DNA from: Prorocentrum cordatum
Taxonomy: Eukaryota; Sar; Dinophyceae; Prorocentrales; Prorocentraceae
Assembly: GCA_963575745.1 (NCBI GenBank)
Contig: CAUYUJ010003587.1
Span: 1 to 64,000 of the forward strand
Reading direction: 5' to 3'
DNA length: 64,000 nt
The position numbers and the translations under genes were made by a program. The notes beneath the pieces were generated by a model. The model did not search any database, was not told the origin of the DNA, and was given only the letters and a program-made list of their open reading frames with translations. Shown here piece after piece: positions 1 to 11,000 of this stretch (its first letter is position 1; every line of letters starts with the position of its first letter).

Positions 1-1373
1 TTCGTGGCTCCATAGGGAGCTCCACCGAAGGCCCCAGTGCCCGCGGCCGCATGCGTCACCCACACCCATTTCGTCACACCCCTCACACGTTTCGTGGCTC
101 CATAGGGAGCTCCACCGAAGGCCCCAGTGCCCGCGCCCGCATGCGTCACCCACACCCATTTCGGCACACCCCCTCACACGTTTCGTGGGCTCCATAGGGA
201 GCTCCACCGAAAGGCCCCAGTGCCCGCGGCCGCATGCGTCACCCACACCTATGTCGGCACACCCCTCACACGCTTCGAGGCTCCATAGGGAGCTCCACCG
301 AAGGCCCCAGTGCCCGCGGCCGCATGCGTCACCCACACCCATTTCGGCACACCCCTCACACGCTTCGTGGCTCCATAGGGAGCTCCACCGAAGGCCCCAG
401 TGCCCGCGCCCGCATGCGTCACCCACACCCATTTCGGCACACCCCTCACACGTTTCGTGGCTGCATAGGGAGCACCACCGAAGGCCCCAGTGCCCGCGCC
501 CGCATGCGTCACCCACACCCATTTCGGCACACCCCTCACACGTTTCGTGGCTCCATAGGGAACTCCACCGAAGGCCCCAGTGCCCGCGCCCGCATGCGTC
601 ACCCACATCCAAGTCGGCACACCCCTCACACGTTTCGTGGCCCCATAGGAGCTCCGCCGAAGGCCCCAGCGCTGCCGCCCGCATGCGTCAGCCACACCCA
701 TTTCGGCATACCCCTCATACGCTTCGTGGCTCCATAGGGAGCTCCACCGAAGGCCCCAGTGCCCGCGCCCGCATGCGTCAGCCACACCCATTTCGGCACA
801 CCCCTCACACGCTTCGTGGCTCCATAGGGAGCTCCACCGAAGGCCCAAGTGCCCGCGCCCGCATGCGTCACCCACACCCATGTCGGCACACCCCTCACAC
901 GTTTCGTGGCTCCATAGGGAGCTCCACCGAAGGCCCCAGTGCCCGCGCCCGCATGCGTCACCCACACCCATTTCGGCACACCCCTCACACGTTTCGTGGC
1001 TCCATAGGGAACTCCACCGAAGGCCCCAGTGGCGGCGCTCACATGCGCATGCGTCCCGCACACCCATTTCGGCACATCCCTGACAGGTTTCGTGGCCCCA
1101 TCATCCACCGGAGGCCTCAGTGGCGGCGCTCACATGCGTCACCCACACCCACCCAATTCGGCACACCCCTCACACGCTTCGTGGCCCCATAGGGAGCTCC
1201 ACCGAAGGCCCCAGCGGCCGCGCTCACATGCGCCCCCGCCACCCATCCCGGCACGCCCCTCACAACAACAGGTTTCGTGGCCCCATGGGGAGCTCCACCG
1301 AAGGCCCCAGTGCTGCCGCCCGCATGCGTCACCACCCGCACCCAATTCGGCACACCCCTCACACGTTTCGTAA
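1..1373 (+). repeat. 90-bp tandem repeat array, block A
   Basis: About 15 head-to-tail copies of a 90-bp unit. Position 1 and position 91 both begin TTCGTGGCTCCATAGGGAGC. Every unit holds the palindromes GGGAGCTCC and GCATGC and a cytosine-rich CACACCC segment. Copies differ by scattered substitutions and a few 1-bp indels; the last three are more diverged. Because 90 is divisible by 3, several frames stay open and encode 30-residue peptide repeats, but 1-bp indels break each frame and I see no start context. I read it as a satellite, not a gene. Confidence 0.95.
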
Positions 1374-1689
1374 TCCTATGGGGAGTTCCATTGAAGATGA
1401 AACCCGCAGCTGCGGTACTGACAACTGCATATGGTTGGGTTCTTCGCCAGGCTAATTTTATATGTTTTTGCTTCAAAACATTGGAAATTCATTGAAAACC
1501 TGCCATCTTCCTAATTTTCAAAAAAAATCTGGTGTTTCTTCCCAACCATCCTGTGGTGATGGGTCCTCGTTTTGAAGAGACGGTGCCCCGCGTCTCTTTC
1601 CTCCTCTCCTCCTCCGCCTCCTTTCCTCTCCTCTCCTCTCCTCCTCTCCTCCCCTCCTCTCCTCCTCTCCTCTTCACCCACCCAGTACA
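1374..1689 (+). repeat. Junction module between repeat blocks A and B
   Basis: This stretch holds the diverged end piece of the block A unit (ACTGCATATGGTTGGG followed by TTCTTCGCCAGG), an AT-rich filler at 1450-1540, then the start piece of the next unit (CCCAACCATCCTGTGG from about 1542). The start piece has a 6-bp stem GAGACG/CGTCTC. A pyrimidine tract of (TCCTCC)-type repeats at 1600-1680 leads into block B. The same pieces recur near 3,090-3,300, 6,510-6,655 and, inverted, 19,580-19,725. Confidence 0.85.
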
Positions 1690-3082
1690 CCGCTTCGTGG
1701 CTCCATAGGGAGCTCCACCGAAGGCCCCAGCGCCCGCGCCCGCATGCGTCACCCACACCCATTTCGGCTCACCCCTCACACGTTTCGTGGCTCCATAGGG
1801 AGCTCCACCGAAGGCCCCAGTGCCCGCGCCCGCATGCGTCAGCCACACCAATTTCGGCACACCCCTCACACGTTTCGCGTCTCCATAGGGAGCTCCGCCG
1901 AAGGCCCCAGTGCCCGCGCCCGCATGTCGTAACCCACCCCATGTCGGCACCTCCCTCACACGCTTCGTGGCCCCATAGGGAGCTCCACCGAAGGCCCCAG
2001 TGGCTGCGCCCGCATGCGGTTCCACCCCCCATTCGGGCACACCCCTCACACGTTTCGTGGCCCCATAGGGAGCTCCACCGAAGGCCCCAGTGGCTGCGCC
2101 CGCATGCGGTTCCACCCCCCATTCTGGCACACCCCTCACACGTTTCGTGGCTCCATAGGGAGCTCCACCGAAGGCCCCAGTGCCCGCGCCCGCATGCGTC
2201 ACACACACCCATTTCGGCACACCCCTCACACGTTTCGTGGCTCCATAGGGAGCTCCACCGAAGGCCCCAGTGCCCGCGCCCGCATGCGTCACCCACACCC
2301 ATTTCGGCACACCCCTCACATGCGAGCACACGATTCCGTGGATCATAGGGACTCATCCGAAAGGCCCCCAAGTGCCGTCCCCGCAAATTGCGTCACCCAC
2401 CATGTTCGGCACACACACACCACACGCTTCGTGGCCCCATAGGGAGCTCCGCCGAAGCCCACAGTGCCCTCGCCCGCATGCGTCACCCACACCCATTTCG
2501 GCACACCCCTCACACGTTTCGTGGCTCCATAGGGAGCTCCACCGAAGGCCCCCGTGCCCGCGCCCGCATGCGTCACCCACACCAATTTCGGCACACCCCT
2601 CACACGTTTCGTGGCTCCATAGGGAGCTCCACCGAAGGCCCCAGTGCCCGCGCCCTCATGCGTCACCCACACCCATTTCGGCACACCCCACACACGTTTC
2701 GTGGCCCCATAGGGAGCTCCACCGAAGGCCCCAGTGCCCGCGCCCGCACGCGTCACCCACACCCATTTCGGCACACCCCTCACACGTTTCGTGGCCCCAT
2801 AGGAAGCCCCGCCGAAGGCCCCAGTGCTGCCGCCCGCATGCGCCAGCCACACCCATTTCGGCACACCCCTCACGCGTTCCGTGGCCCCATAGGGAGCTCA
2901 GCCGAAGGTCACAGCGGGTGTGCCCGCATGCGTCACCCACACCCGTTTCGGCACACCCCTCACACGCTTCGTGGCTGCATAGGGAGCTCCACCGAAGGCC
3001 CCAGCGGGTGTGCCCGCATGCGTCCCGCACGCCCATTTCGGCACACCCCTCGTACGTTTCGGGGTCTCGTAGGGGGCTCCAC
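1690..3082 (+). repeat. 90-bp tandem repeat array, block B
   Basis: About 15 copies of the same 90-bp unit as block A. Near 2,320-2,430 two copies are rearranged. The last three copies carry a shared variant, GGGTGTGCCCGCATGCGTC in place of the usual GCCCGCGCCCGC type. The same ordered variants end blocks C, D and E, which suggests the blocks were copied as whole units. Confidence 0.95.
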
Positions 3083-3308
3083 AGAGAAGATATTCACACT
3101 TGCAGTATTCACAATTGCATATGGTTGGGTCCTTCGCCAGGATAATTCCCAACCATCCTGTGGTGTTGGGTCTTCGTTTTGAAGAGACGGTGGCCCGCGT
3201 CTCCCCTCCTCCTCTCCTCCTCCGCCTCCTCTCCCCTCCTCTCCTCTCATCCTTCTCCCTCTCCTCCTCCCTCCTCCCACTCTTCCATGCGTTTCACCCA
3301 CCCAGTAC
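3083..3308 (+). repeat. Junction module between blocks B and C
   Basis: End piece with two near-direct repeats of TTCACAATTGCA, then ATATGGTTGGGTCCTTCGCC. It is followed at once by the start piece CCCAACCATCCTGTGGTG at about 3,150 and a CT-rich microsatellite. Here the end piece and the next start piece are practically adjacent, so two composite units lie head to tail. Confidence 0.85.
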
Positions 3309-4610
3309 AACGCTTCGTAGCCCCATAGGAGCTCCACCGAAGGCCCCAGCACCAGCGCCCGCATGCGTCACCCACACCCAATTCGGCACACCCCTCACAC
3401 GTTTCGTGGCTCCATAGGGAGCTCCACCGAAGGCCCCAGTGCCCGCGCCCGCATGCGTCACCCACACCCATTTCGGCACACCCCTCACACGTTTCGTGGC
3501 TCCATAGGGAGCTCCACCGAAGGCCCCAGTGCCCGCGCCCGCATGCGTCCCCCACACCCATTTCGGCACACCCCTCACACGCCTCGTGGCTCCATAGGGA
3601 GCTCCACCGAAGGCCCCAGTGCCCGCGGCCGCATGCGTCCCCCACACCCATTTCGGCACACCCCTCACACGTTTTGTGGCTCCATAGGGAGCTCCACCGA
3701 AGGCCCAGTGCCCGCGGCCGCATGCGTCCCCCACACCAATTTCGGCACACCCCTCACACGTTTCGTGGCTCCATAGGGAGCTCCACCGAAGGCCCCAGTG
3801 CCCGCGCCCGCATGCGTCACCCACACCCATTTCGGCACACCCCTCACACGTTTCGTGGCTCCATAGGGAGCTCCACCGAAGGCCCCAGTGCCCGCGCCCG
3901 CATGCGCCACCCACACCCATTTCGGCACACCCCTCACACGTTTCATGGCTCCATAGGGAGCTCCACCGAAGGCCCCAGTGCCAGCGCCCGCATGCGTCAG
4001 CCACACCCATTTCGGCACACCCCTCACACGTTTCGTGGCTCCATAGGGAGCTCCACCGAAAGCCCCAGTGCCCGCGCCCGCATGAGCCACCCGACTCCCC
4101 CATTTCGCACCCCCTCACACGCTTCGGGGCGCCATAAGGGATCTCCACCGAGGCACCAGTTGCCCTGCGCCCGCAGAACAGGCCATCCACGCCGCATGTC
4201 GACACACCCCTCAAAAGTTTTCGTGGCTGCCATGAGGGGAGCTCCACAGAAGCACCGTGCGCGCGCCCCGTCATGCCGTCCTGCCACCCCAATTTTCGGC
4301 ACACCCTCACCGTTCGTGGCCCATAGGGAGCTCCGCCGAAGGCCCCAGTGCCCGCGCCCGCATGCGTCAGCCACACCCATTTCGGCACGCCCCTCACGCG
4401 TTCCGTGGCCCCATAGGGAGCTCAGCCGAAGGTCCCAGTGGGTGTGCCCGCATGCGTCCCGCACACCCATTTCGGCACACCCCTCGCACGTTTCTTGGCC
4501 CCATAGAGAGCTCCACCGAAGGCCCCAGTGGGTGTGCCCGCATGCGTCCCGCATGCCCATTTCGGCACATCCCTCGTACGTTTCGTGGCCCCGTAGGGGG
4601 CTCCACCGAG
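3309..4610 (+). repeat. 90-bp tandem repeat array, block C
   Basis: About 14 copies. A diverged stretch at 4,080-4,330 has lost the exact period. The final copies carry the same end-specific variants as blocks B, D and E. Confidence 0.95.
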
Positions 4611-4911
4611 AAGATATTCACAATTGCAGTATTCACAATTGCATATGGTTGGGTCCTTCGCCAAGATATTTGTCCCACCCCCCCCTGCGTTGGGTACTCG
4701 TTCTGAATAGAGCACTGCGGTCTCCACCTTCCTTCCTTCCCGCCTCCTCCTCCTCTCTTCCCTCTTCCTCTCCTCTCTTGCTTCCCTCCTCCGCCTCTCT
4801 TCGCTCCTCCTCTTCTCTCTTGCATCCCTTCTCCTCTCTTCGCTCCTCCTCTCTTGCTTCCCTTCTCCTCCTCTCTTCGCTCCTCCACTTCTCTCTTGCC
4901 TTTTACGTCAT
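4611..4911 (+). repeat. End piece of block C plus CT-rich tract
   Basis: The end piece (GATATTCACAATTGCAG and ATATGGTTGGGTCC) is followed not by the usual start piece but by a different sequence. A long (CTCTTC/CCTCCT)-type pyrimidine tract runs from about 4,730 to 4,900. No gene seen. Confidence 0.75.
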
Positions 4912-6030
4912 CCCTTTGGGGCTGCGATCTGTGAAACTGTCGCCACTTTCGAGGGCTGCTGGTGGGTCAGCGGATGTAGGCGACCACGCAGAATTCAGCT
5001 TGAGACCGCGGCCATCCCTTGGGGGCTGCGACTGCGAAACTGTCACCCAGCTTTCGAGGGCTGCTGGTGGGTCCCGAGGAGTGAAGGCACCACGCAGTTC
5101 AGATTAGCCTCGCGGCGAGGCGGGGGACTGCGTTCCTGCAAACGCGTTCGCATTGCGAGCTGCTGGTGGGTCCAGCGGAGTGAGGCACCACGCAGATTCA
5201 GAATATTAGACTCGACTTTCGAGGGCTGCTGGTGGGTCCAGCGGAGTGAGGCACCACGCAGATTCAGATTAGACCTCGCCATCCCTGGGGGTTTGCGATC
5301 TGCGAAAATGTCGTCACTTTCGAGGGCTGCTGGTGGGTCCAGCGGAGTGAGGCACCACGCAGATTCAGATTAGACCTCGCCGTCCCTGGGGGGCTGCGAT
5401 CTGCGAAACTGTCGTCACTTGCGAGGGCTGCTGGTGGGTCCAGCGGAGTGAGGCACCACGCAGATTCAGATTAGACCTCGCCATCCCTGGGGGGCTGCGA
5501 TCTGGATCTCCGACACTGACGCAACATTCGAGGCTGCTGGGGGGTCCGCCCCCCCCCCGAAATTGAGGCACCAACGCAGATTCCGATTAGACCTCGCCAT
5601 CCTTGGGGGGCTTCCAGCTGCTAAAACTGTCGCCACATTCGAGGGCTGAGGGTGGGTCCAGCGGGGTGAGGCACCACGCAGATTCAGATTAGACCTCGCC
5701 ATCCCTGGGGGGCTGCGATCTGCGACACTGACGCCACATTCGAAGGCTGCTGGTTGCGAAACTGTCGCCACATTCGAGGGCTGCTGGTGGGTCCAGCGGG
5801 GTGAGGCACCACGCAGATTCAGATTAGACGTCGCCACCCCTGGGGGGGCTGCGATCTGCGAAACTGTCGCCATATTCGAGGGCTGCTGGTGGGTCCAGCG
5901 GAGTGAGGCACCACGCAGATTCAGATTAGACCTCGCCATCCCTGGGGGTCTGCGATCTGCGAAACGGTCACCACTTTCGACGGCTGCTGGTGGGTCCAGC
6001 GGGGTGAGGCACCACGCAGATTCAGATTAG
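4912..6030 (+). repeat. 101-bp tandem repeat array
   Basis: About 11 copies of a 101-bp unit. GAGGGCTGCTGGTGGGTCC recurs at 5,221, 5,322 and 5,423, giving the period exactly. Each unit also holds GAGGCACCACGCAGATTCAG and a G-run after CATCCCTG. Outer copies are diverged and one near 5,530 contains a C-run insertion. It is unrelated to the 90-bp unit. No coding signal. Confidence 0.92.
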
Positions 6031-6510
6031 TTCAGTTCCCGCACTGCAACATGCAGGAAGGAGGCAGAGAAGCTGGCGAGCGAGCTAGGTCTCGCTCGCT
6101 TCTTGCACTAGATATGAACAGGTATGATCCTGTGGACAGGCAACAGGCATGCGTTGACCGAGCTCCTGCAAAAACGAAACAGTCTCTTGCTTCCTCCCTC
6201 CTATTTCATCATCGCCGCCCTAGTCCTCCTGTTACCTTATGCATTCATGGTGCTGCTGCTGCGATGGCTCCTCGCCCCTTCCTGCTGGGTTCGTCCTTTT
6301 CCTGTCCCTCGTTCCCGCCCCCGCTATTGTTTAACAAGCCTTGAGACATACTCCTCGTCTTATCGATTGCTGTTCTGTGAGTCGTGCAACATTACGCATC
6401 CCATGTAGGTCGCACTACAAATCGCCGCGCCTGCACTGTCACGGTTCCTGCTAATGTTTCCCTACTCCGCTTGCCACTTGATGCCATTGGGTCGGGTACG
6501 TCGCAGGGTA
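6031..6510. other. Unique spacer between arrays, no gene seen
   Basis: About 480 bp of non-repetitive, less GC-rich sequence. It has a perfect 9-bp stem (GCGAGCGAG at 6,076-6,084 with CTCGCTCGC at 6,091-6,099, 6-nt loop). Short overlapping frames exist in several phases but none shows a recognisable protein. Confidence 0.6.
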
Positions 6511-6655
6511 TTTTTTTCCCAACCAACCTGTGTTGTTGGGTCCTCGTTTTGAAAAAAACGGTGCCCCGCGTCGCCTCTCCTCCTCTCCTCCTCCGCCTCC
6601 TCTCCTCCTCTCCTCCCCTCCTCTCCTCCTCTCCTCTTCACCCGCCCAGTACACC
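6511..6655 (+). repeat. Start piece of the block D composite unit
   Basis: Begins with CCCAACCAACCTGTGTTG (one change from the other copies), then TTGGGTCCTCGTTTTGAA, then a (TCCTCC)-type tract and CACCCGCCCAGTACACCGC, which leads into block D. Confidence 0.8.
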
Positions 6656-7388
6656 GCTTCGTGGCTCCATAGGGAGCTCCACCGAGGGCCTCAGTGCCCG
6701 CGCCCGCATGCGTCACCCACACCCATTTCGGCACACCCCTCACACGCTTCGTGGCTCCATAGGGAGCTCCACCGAAGGCTCCAGTGCCCGCGCCCGCATC
6801 CTCACACGTTTCGTGGCTCCATAGGGAGCTCCACCGAAGGCCCCAGTGCCCGCGCCCGCATGCGTCACCCACACAGTACACCCACACCCTTTCGGCGCAC
6901 CCCCTCACATTTCGTGCTCCAAGGGAGCTCCGGCCAAGTCCCCAGCGCCGCGCCCGCAATGCTTCACACCGACCCCCTTTCGTCACACCCTCACACGCTT
7001 CGGGCTCCATAGGGAGCTCCACCGAAGGCCCCAGTGCCCGCGCCCGCATGCGTCAGCCACACCCATTTCGGCACACCCCTCACACGTTTCGTGGCCCCAC
7101 AGGGAGCTCCACCCAAGGCCCCAGCGCCCGCGCCCGCATGCGTCAGCCACGCCCATTTCGGCACGCCCCTCACGCGTTCCGTGGCCCCATAGGGAGCTCC
7201 GCCGAAGGTCCCAGTGGGTGCGACCGCATGCGCCCCGCACACCCATTTCGGCACACCCCTCACACGTTTCTTGGCCCCATAGAGATCTCCACCGAAGGCC
7301 CCAGTGGGTGCGCCCGCATGCGTCCCGCACGCCCATGTCGGCACACCCCTCGTGCGTTTCGTGGCCCCGTAGGGGGCTCCACCGAGAA
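6656..7388 (+). repeat. 90-bp tandem repeat array, block D
   Basis: About 8 copies, some shortened (6,800 and 6,870-7,000). The last three copies carry the end-specific variants seen in blocks B, C and E. Confidence 0.93.
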
Positions 7389-7559
7389 GATATTCACAAT
7401 TGCAGTATTCACAATTGCATATGGTTGGGCCCTTCGCCATGATAATTTTGTGGCAGATTACAAAAGGATTCCTTGTGTGGAGAATTTCAAAAGGATTTTT
7501 TGTGGAGGGTCACATGCTGATTCCTTTTTGTAGCGAATCAAAGAGGGAGTCCTTCTGTG
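7389..7559 (+). repeat. End piece of block D and degenerate short repeats at the insertion site of element 1
   Basis: End piece GATATTCACAATTGCAG with ATATGGTTGGGCCC, then several degenerate copies of a roughly 27-bp motif like TTTGTGGAGAATTTCAAAAGG. The same short repeat continues at 17,384-17,510 beyond element 1, so the retrotransposon landed inside this spacer. Confidence 0.8.
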
Positions 7560-7680
7560 TGTGGCAGCAGGAGGAGAAGGCAGATGTTTATCCCTTGAGC
7601 CACGGGGCGAATCACGGTCAGAACTAGACTCGCCCTCTAAGTGCTGAACCTATATTTAACGAATGTGCCCATCTATCACA
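7560..7680 (-). repeat. 3' LTR of element 1
   Basis: 121 bp with TGTG...CACA ends. It differs from the other LTR at one site (7,604 G versus 17,307 A). On the element's strand it contains an AT-rich TATA-like GTTAAATATA (plus-strand 7,651-7,660) and TGGCTCAAG (7,594-7,602), which equals the last nine bases of the dinoflagellate spliced leader. Confidence 0.95.
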
Positions 7681-8060
7681 CTCGTCAAACTTTCCCCTAG
7701 GTTCAGCATCTCTTGTTGTCAGAGACCCTTCCCTGGGACAAGAACACAAAATCGCACAGCTCAGCGATGCGGGAACCCCCCCCGATCTCGCTCTGAGGCA
7801 AGGCAGAAACTACTGAAAAGACTGAAAGGAAAGAGAAGCGCCGGCCGGCCCGGAGGTGCAGGAGGAGGAGGAGAGGAGAGAGGAGGAAGGACCGACCACC
7901 ACACCACCACCACCACCGGAGTCCGGGTCCAGGGCCAGGAACTCATTCCAGGAGACCATGCTGTCGTTGCCTAACTCTCGTCTGGATGCAGCCTGCGAGC
8001 GGTCCTTGAAACCAGGGGTGGACTTCCTCCGCTCTAGCTCCGAACATTCATCGACTAAGA
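7681..8060 (-). other. 3' untranslated part of element 1
   Basis: About 380 bp between the polyprotein stop and the 3' LTR. The best polypurine tract near the LTR is weak (AGGGGAAAG on the minus strand, plus-strand 7,690-7,698). No further gene seen. Confidence 0.6.
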
Positions 8061-11000
8061 TCAACTACCATGGGTCATGAGCTCCGAGAGGGCGGCATTA
8101 CTCTTCGTTATGTCGTCCTTGGTGAGGGCGTCCACTGGCATGCGGCCGTGGGGCACCCATCTTACCTTGCCTTTTGCCCTTTCCAGTGCTTCACAAATAA
8201 TAGCCAGATCCAAAGCCGTTCTTCTATCTTTTGCACTGGCGTTGCCTTCTTTTTGCATAGTGTCGTATATTGATTTGGCATCGACCACATGGATTTGATC
8301 TTCACGTGAGCCTAGCTGACAGTCCCGGCGCAGCACGGTGGTAAACGGACCAGCGGCCCGTCTGCACTCTGGAACGTCGACGTCTCCGAAAACCACGTCT
8401 CTGTAAAGCACCTGAAGGAATTCTACTTCGGCAACTGCGGCAGACAGAGCCTGGGTCTCGCCCGCGAGGGTCGAGGGCACTTTCCTCCGCAGCTTGCTGC
8501 TGCGCCATCCGATGATGGAGGCCTTGACAGCGTTGTTATCCAGAACAGAACGGTCGGTGGTCAGGACCATCCACGCGCCCTGTGTCGGATCGTCTGGAAG
8601 CCCCCGGTCATCGTCCTGGTTGATATTGGCGCCCACGCCTCCTGCATCGGAGAACGATACGAACGCCATCTGTTCGGGGTTCAGCCTCCAGATTGTCAGA
8701 CCACGAGACGCTGACGCACGCCAGTGACGAACCAACTTGTTGGCACACTGGACGTCGTAAATGGTCGGGGATTTCAACCTGCTGGCTAAGATGCGAGCAA
8801 TACCGGCTGCCTCGGGACGTGTCTCGCGGCCCACCCAATTAAATTTGTAGACGAGGGAGCGGAGCATCTTGAACTCTTCTGGTTCGAGGGGTTCATCCTT
8901 CTTCGACATCCGACCTTTGGCAACCGACAAGGGCCTCACGTCCTCTAAGATGTACTTTTCCTGGTCCACGATTATCTTCTGGGGTCCGAAAGACAGCCGC
9001 CGGCCGGCGAAGTCTACGGGGCCGGCGTGACAGTCACGGTATTTTCCGAACTTGAAGCGGGACTCCAGAGTCCGTCTGATCCAAGACCTGGCCTCCGGAG
9101 AGGCGCTGGCGATCGTGAAATCGTCAACCTCAAGCAACATCATGTTCAGAATATCTCCGTTCTCGCCATACTTGATCCACCAGCACGGCTCAAGCAGGCT
9201 TCTCACGAAGCCATGCTGCTCAAGAAAACCCACGACTGTCCGTCGCCACGCCATAGGGGCGTCGTCCAGACCGTAGACGTTGACCTTAAGCCGAATGAGC
9301 GAGCCTGGCTCTACGTTGATGCCCTCGCAGGGCTCAACATAGATCTCACCTTCTGTCCGACACATGGGGTCAGACTGACAGAATGCATTTTTCACGTCTG
9401 CGATGTCACCCAGCATTCCGAGGTTAATCATGATCTGAAGGAACATCATGATGGAGGTGGTCTGTGGCGTCGGTGCGTAGACAGCCAGTGCCCCAGAATC
9501 TGGATCCCGGTGGCCATGCACGCACCACCGAGACTTTGCTTCCGGCTGCGCAAAGGTACCCTCCACCGGCTTCCACCTCCTGACCATGCGCGAGGTTATG
9601 ATCCTCTCGGGCTGCTGCTCTCGCACCACGCTCGCCTTCTTGGGCGGAATTACTTCCACGGCTCCGGAGCCTTCCATCGCCTTCCACTCCTTGTCGTCCG
9701 AAATGGCAAACTTGGCCCGTTCGGCCGGGCTGAGCTTCTTAAGGGACACCTCCCCGCCACGGCTCGCCGCGAAAACGCCTCCGTCTTGAAAGCTCTCATC
9801 GAGTCGCTCAGCACGGACCGGAGGAGCCCAGGCCCCACCGTCGGATCCCGGGACCACCCAGAAACTCTCGACGGGTCCGTGGTTGAAAGGTGACCTGGAC
9901 CGAGGGCGGCCTCGAGTCTCAAGGTCTCGAACGGCCTCTGCCACGGACCTCGATCGCTCTACTCCGACTCTGAGACTCCTGGCCTGGCCAGGATCGCCCG
10001 GACCACCTGGAGGAGAGGAAGAGGAGGAGAGGCCTGGAGGAGGATCGACCACACCACCACCGGAGGGGGAGGAGGTGACCCCCGGGTCCGCAGGCGCAGC
10101 CTCGGGAGGCTCGGCCTCCCTGCGTCCGCTGGCACCCGGCGTCTCCGTCCGTGCCCGCTTGACCTCGGGCGGTGAGCTGGCGGCCCTGGCCGCGCGGATG
10201 CACGCGGGCACGTCCTCCGGCTGCCGCAGCCGCCGACCCGTCGCTGTCGGGGGAAGAGACGGAGGAGGGGGAGGAAGAGGAAGAGGAGGAGACGAGGAAG
10301 GACCCACGGGAGGAGTCGGAGGAAGGGAAGGAGACGGGGAGACGCGAGTGGAGGAGGGCGCCCCCCCGGGACCGCCGTCCGAGGCGCTCAGGTCCTCGCC
10401 CCCCCGAGGTGAGGGGAGGGCCGTGGGAGGCCCGGAGTCGTCCCGCGACTCGGGAATGGAGGGCAGCCGAGAAGGCGGCTGGGCCGTCGTCGAACCCGCC
10501 CTAGAGGCCCGACTCCCCCGAGAAAGAGACAACGGACCGTTCACGGAGGGCTGAGGTCGAGTAACCGACGAGGGCTCCTCGGCGGACTGGACCCCTGGGC
10601 CCGGCAGTCTGGGGCCGGTGTCCTCCTGGACCTGGGCCGGCTCGTCCCAGGCCGCATCGGGAGGGGGTCCCTCCCGGGCGACGTCAACGGCGGAGACCCG
10701 GCGGGTTCCTGCAGCCCGAAGAAGGTCCTGCCATTGAAGGTCCTGAGCCAGCTGGATGCCGCATTCCTCCTCTGAGCTGGCCAACCTAAGCTGCTCGACA
10801 CTGCGCTTCCAGAGACGAGCGCGGACCGCCACCCAGGCAGTTCCGCCCTCACACAGCACGACGACCCCGGGGCCCGTCCATCCGTCTCGCCTCCGGCCGA
10901 GGGCGTCGGCCCGCGAGGAGGTGCGAGAGAAATGTCTCCAGACGAAAACCCATTGACCGGGAGTGAAGGTCTGAACATTCGGCGCCTTGGCTCTCGAGGC

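Noticed and set aside
185-1192. Long frames with 30-residue repeats across the 90-bp arrays
   Set aside because: They exist in several phases on both strands because the period is divisible by 3, are broken by 1-bp indels and have no non-repeat domain.
1-7388. CRISPR-like array of regularly spaced repeats
   Set aside because: There are no unique spacers: the whole 90-bp unit repeats, and the context is eukaryotic.
9883-10554. Plus-strand frames opposite the copia polyproteins
   Set aside because: They mirror proline- and arginine-rich minus-strand coding in GC-rich DNA and show no domains.
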